Shown: one piece after another, positions 62,201-64,000 of the stretch
Layout of the letters: every line of letters begins with the position of its first letter
Position numbering within the stretch: the stretch's first letter is position 1
Assembly (NCBI RefSeq): GCF_003349955.1
Contig: NZ_QLKQ01000001.1
Coordinates: 86,691-150,690, forward strand
Length of the DNA: 64,000 bases
Direction of reading: 5' to 3'
Source of the DNA: Azospirillum brasilense
Lineage (GTDB): Bacteria; Pseudomonadota; Alphaproteobacteria; Azospirillales; Azospirillaceae
Position numbers and translations under genes: made by a program
Notes under the pieces: model-generated
Told to the model about the DNA's origin: nothing
Databases searched by the model: none
What the model saw: only the letters and a program-made list of their open reading frames with translations

Positions 62201-64000
62201 CTCCATCCCGGCGATGACCTGACGGACGGTGAAGTCGACCGCGCCGCTGAGGCCGGACACGTCGACACCGGTGAAGCTGTAGGCGCCCGACGCGTCGGCG
62301 GTGGTCGTCGCCACCAGCGTGCCGTTGGCGTAGAGCCGCACCGTCGTGTTGGCGTTGGCGTTGGCGCCGCTGCCGTCGAAGGTGACGCTGGTTGCCTTGG
62401 TGATGTTGTCCGAGTTGCTGTTGCCCGTGTCCGACGCGGCCGCGAGGGCCACGGTGCTTGCCAGGGTGGCCGGGGTGATCGAAAGGCTGGCGGTGTCCGT
62501 GGCCGCGGAGAAGGCGGAGATGCCGCCGCCGCCCGCGGTCGCCACCTTGGTCCCGGCGGTGCCGCTGGTCTGGTCCCAGGCGCGGAAGGTGATCGCCGCG
62601 TTGAGGATGCCCGCGTTGTTGCCCGTCGGCTCGTAGTAGAGCCGATCCGTGGTGCGCAGCAGCAGCGCGTTTCCGCTGTCGTTCACCGTGCCGACGGCTG
62701 TCCAGGTGGAGCCGCCGTCGGTGCTGTAGTACCAGGTACCGCCTTCCGACGTGTCCACGCCGACCAGCGCGATGCCGGTGACGGCGCCGCTGTCCACGTC
62801 GGACACGTTCGTGCCGAGCGCCACCAGCGACGACACGGCGGCACCCACGGCACCGCTGGGCGCACCCGCGGCCTGGGCGACGTTGGGCAGGACAAGGACG
62901 GTGTCGGTCAGCACCGGGGCGTCGTTCACCGCGGTCACGGCGATTCCCGCCGTGGCGCTGCCGACACTGAACTGGCTGCCGCTGCCCTGCCCGCCGTTCG
63001 CGGTGGTGTCGTTGCCGACCGTGGTGCCCGCCGTACCGGAGGTCTGATCCCACGCCTTGAATGTGACGCCGCCGGTGACCGATCCGTTGTAGTCAGCGTT
63101 CGGCACGAAGCGCACGCGGTCGGTGCTGGCGAGCAGCAAGGCCGACGCGCCCGAGACGCCGGTGATGGTGGTCCAGTTTCCGGCCCCGCTCTTGTACTGC
63201 CACGTGCCATGGCTGGTGTCGGCCGCGGTGATCGCGATTCCCAGCGCGTTGCCGTCGACATCCGTGGCCGTCCCGGCGGAGGCGAGGATGGCCGCCACGG
63301 TGTCGCCGTTGTTGCCGGTGTCGTCTTCCTCGATGGCGGTCAGGCTACGCGCGTCCGTGCTCAGCACCGGCGCGCTGTTCAGGATCGCCGTGTAGGCCGA
63401 GGTCGCCGTCGGCGTGCCGCCCTTGCCGTCGTTCGCCGTCACCACAACCCGCAGGTACTTGTGCGCGTCGGACGTGGTCAGCGTGTAGCTGGCGCTCGTC
63501 GCCCCGCTGATCGACGCCGCGTTGGTCCCGTTGCTGTCGTCCGCGCGGTACCACTGGTAGCTGTAGCTCCGACCGTCGCCGTCGGCGTCGCTCCAACTGC
63601 CGTTGGTGGTCGACAGGGCGTTGCCCACCGTCGCCGTCCCGCTCACGCTCGGCGCCACGCTGTTCACCGGCGCGCTGTTCAGGATTTCCGTGTAGGCCGA
63701 GGTCGCCGTCGGCGTGCCGCCCTTGCCGTCGTTCGCCGTCACCACAACCCGCAGGTACTTGTGCGCGTCGGACGTGGTCAGCGTGTAGCTGGCGCTCGTC
63801 GCCCCGCTGATCGACGCCGCGTTGGTCCCGTTGCTGTCGTCCGCGCGGTACCACTGGTAGCTGTAGCTCCGACCGTCGCCGTCGGCGTCGCTCCAACTGC
63901 CGTTGGTGGTCGACAGGGCGTTGCCCACCGTCGCCGTCCCGCTCACGCTCGGCGCCACGCTGTTCACCGGCGCGCTGTTCAGGATTTCCGTGTAGGCCGA
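59207..64000 (-). CDS. Giant Ig/cadherin-like surface adhesin (N-terminus outside window)
   Basis: The frame is open from the right edge to a stop at 59207, so about 1,597 C-terminal residues are seen. In order: two or more nearly identical 100-residue Ig-like repeats (SVAPSVSGTATVGNALST), cadherin-like domains with VRFVPNADYNG and FKAWDQTSG, two ~100-residue repeats (DGQTVTVSLNGKTYSTTVTN), a segment with LPGETLSFFVQLSETV, and three Big-type repeats (LSGTAEANATVTVLVDG). The last ~380 residues are low-complexity: three DAGR repeats (SSDAGRSITIS type), a long Gly/Ser region, a Pro/Gln region and a charged tail RPAFSRQVAQIHG. No RTX nonapeptides are seen. It is probably exported by the downstream genes. 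Confidence 0.85.
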   Translation of the reverse strand, partial: SAYTEILNSAPVNSVAPSVSGTATVGNALSTTNGSWSDADGDGRSYSYQWYRADDSNGTNAASISGATSASYTLTTSDAHKYLRVVVTANDGKGGTPTATSAYTEILNSAPVNSVAPSVSGTATVGNALSTTNGSWSDADGDGRSYSYQWYRADDSNGTNAASISGATSASYTLTTSDAHKYLRVVVTANDGKGGTPTATSAYTAILNSAPVLSTDARSLTAIEEDDTGNNGDTVAAILASAGTATDVDGNALGIAITAADTSHGTWQYKSGAGNWTTITGVSGASALLLASTDRVRFVPNADYNGSVTGGVTFKAWDQTSGTAGTTVGNDTTANGGQGSGSQFSVGSATAGIAVTAVNDAPVLTDTVLVLPNVAQAAGAPSGAVGAAVSSLVALGTNVSDVDSGAVTGIALVGVDTSEGGTWYYSTDGGSTWTAVGTVNDSGNALLLRTTDRLYYEPTGNNAGILNAAITFRAWDQTSGTAGTKVATAGGGGISAFSAATDTASLSITPATLASTVALAAASDTGNSNSDNITKATSVTFDGSGANANANTTVRLYANGTLVATTTADASGAYSFTGVDVSGLSGAVDFTVRQVIAGMESADSAVRTVTFDRTAPTVAITTVTGDNVLNAAESAVAQTVAGTTTGVEDGQTVTVSLNGKTYSTTVTNNAWSLSIPSDDLLALTDGGTYTVTADLADVAGNAAVQATRSVSVDRTPPTLAIATVAGDNVLNAADSAVGQTVSGVTNGVENGQTVTVSLNGKTYSTTVTNNRWSLTVPSGDLLALTDGASYTVTASLTDAAGNPSVATRSLSVDRTPPSVVSVTPPPARTYLPGETLSFFVQLSETVVVNGGNPVLELAVGSDIRNATYNAAGSTGTLLRFDYVVPVGDRAPQGVSVLGMALNGSIVTDLAQGPLLTALAGIGDTSEVRIDTPIPAKPVGTALSGLSDSGVSATDRLTNVTRPTLSGTAEANATVTVLVDGIAVGTTVADENGFWVHRLQTPLTDGTHNITTTATNRFGIVSDPSDALAVVIDTAVPVAPAPSVTSATVAGAAAGERISGIAKPALAGTTEAGSTVNVLVDGKVAGTAVADANGAWTFQFTAALADGTHSVQVQATDRAGNASSLSAVTTLTIDTTPPTAPTVALNTTAGSTPVVQGTAEANSLVTVAINGQTIGTARASATGTWQLALASDLSVGSYVISAKASDAVGNTGNAGTTTYSVAPPPPPPVVVVAAGSGNTTTAVSSSNSAVGSVAGTGITQTTGPTLGTAPTLPGLQTSSDAGRVITSSTISSGSAAGNGNSSTDAGRSITIGAIGNSSSSDAGRSITISAMGGAPSGGGTASSSSGVLGGSTGGASNSGLSGVVSGSGGGLGGALGGGVGGGSGLGGSGLGNSGLGNSGLGGAASGGLGAGPGAGSGGAFGGGPAGGVSGAGLGTGGPAAGGGATGSGTGNGGLNGNVGPGGAASGGAQGGTAAPGGPGTAAGGLGNAPGNRPGSTIENAPATRPNNSAAPQGQPQGQGQPQGQPPAGDAPAGGDSGVAPVAPDGQGQAPGPRADLLDGASRPAFSRQVAQIHGAADAQTAALLAALTSHAPPGSRAA
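63366..64000 (-). repeat. 300-base tandem repeats in the adhesin gene
   Basis: Units 63366-63665 and 63666-63965 are about 298/300 identical, and a third begins at 63966 and runs off the window. Each encodes one 100-residue Ig-like domain. Such identity points to recent duplication or ongoing recombination. Confidence 0.9.

Noticed and set aside
59207..64000. The repeats in the adhesin gene as a CRISPR array or mobile element
   Set aside because: The units are 300 bases, in frame, and encode Ig-like domains; no spacer pattern, cas gene or transposase is present.
1..64000. tRNA, rRNA, insertion sequences, prophage and replication origin
   Set aside because: I looked for cloverleaf-type T-loop sequences, transposase and integrase motifs and DnaA-box clusters and saw none. 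A covariance-model search would be decisive for small RNAs.

Overview
The window is GC-rich throughout, with dense genes, very short spacers, many ATGA-type overlaps and occasional GTG or TTG starts. Gene content points to a free-living alphaproteobacterium of the Azospirillum type (Rhodospirillales): many chemoreceptors and two-component proteins, a De Ley-Doudoroff-type sugar acid cluster, a lactate utilisation cluster, and Fur-like sites of the TGCAAAT...TTYGCA form. The genus is an inference from gene content, not proved. I saw no rRNA, tRNA, CRISPR array, transposase, integrase or phage gene.

Layout. 1-3 kb: the end of an unidentified (TraB/GumN-like) gene, a small hypothetical gene, and an exbB-exbD-tonB operon behind a Fur-like site. 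3-7 kb (minus): a MASE1 histidine kinase with a FixJ-type regulator, then a glutamate dehydrogenase family gene whose divergent promoter region with an Rnk-like gene carries two copies of the same palindrome. 7-15 kb: a DUF2325 gene behind a second Fur-like site, a transmembrane chemoreceptor, an unknown gene, a DUF1398 gene, a MarR regulator with a perfect palindromic operator, and a soluble double-PAS chemoreceptor. 15-22 kb: two periplasmic solute-binding proteins without permease, a hybrid kinase, a single-domain response regulator and a convergent receiver-kinase protein, probably one sensory module.

22-30 kb: two overlapping small Cys-motif genes, then a long minus-strand operon (IclR regulator, dgoK, dgoA, tctC, tctB, tctA, SMP-30 lactonase, SDR) that looks built to import and oxidise galactose or galactonate-type compounds, but with no dehydratase in the window. 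30-34 kb: clpB with a clear terminator, a methyltransferase and a CtaG-type protein. 35-44 kb: lactate metabolism, with a FadR-type regulator, lactate permease, FAD/Fe-S D-lactate dehydrogenase and lutABC. 44-52 kb: truncated haemoglobin, a half-size PstS-like lipoprotein behind a large PAS hybrid kinase, a LOG family protein, a DUF3750 protein, an unknown gene and an MscS channel.

52-64 kb (minus) is the most unusual region. A giant Ig/cadherin-like surface protein, whose N-terminus lies beyond the right edge, is followed in the same direction by a TolC-like outer membrane lipoprotein, an HlyD-type adaptor, a GAF-HlyD fusion and an M50 metalloprotease-HlyD fusion. It has the shape of a type 1 secretion locus, but no ABC ATPase is present; an intramembrane zinc protease fused to an adaptor domain sits where the transporter would be expected. 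Two ends of genes are cut by the window: the gene at position 2 and the giant adhesin at 64000.
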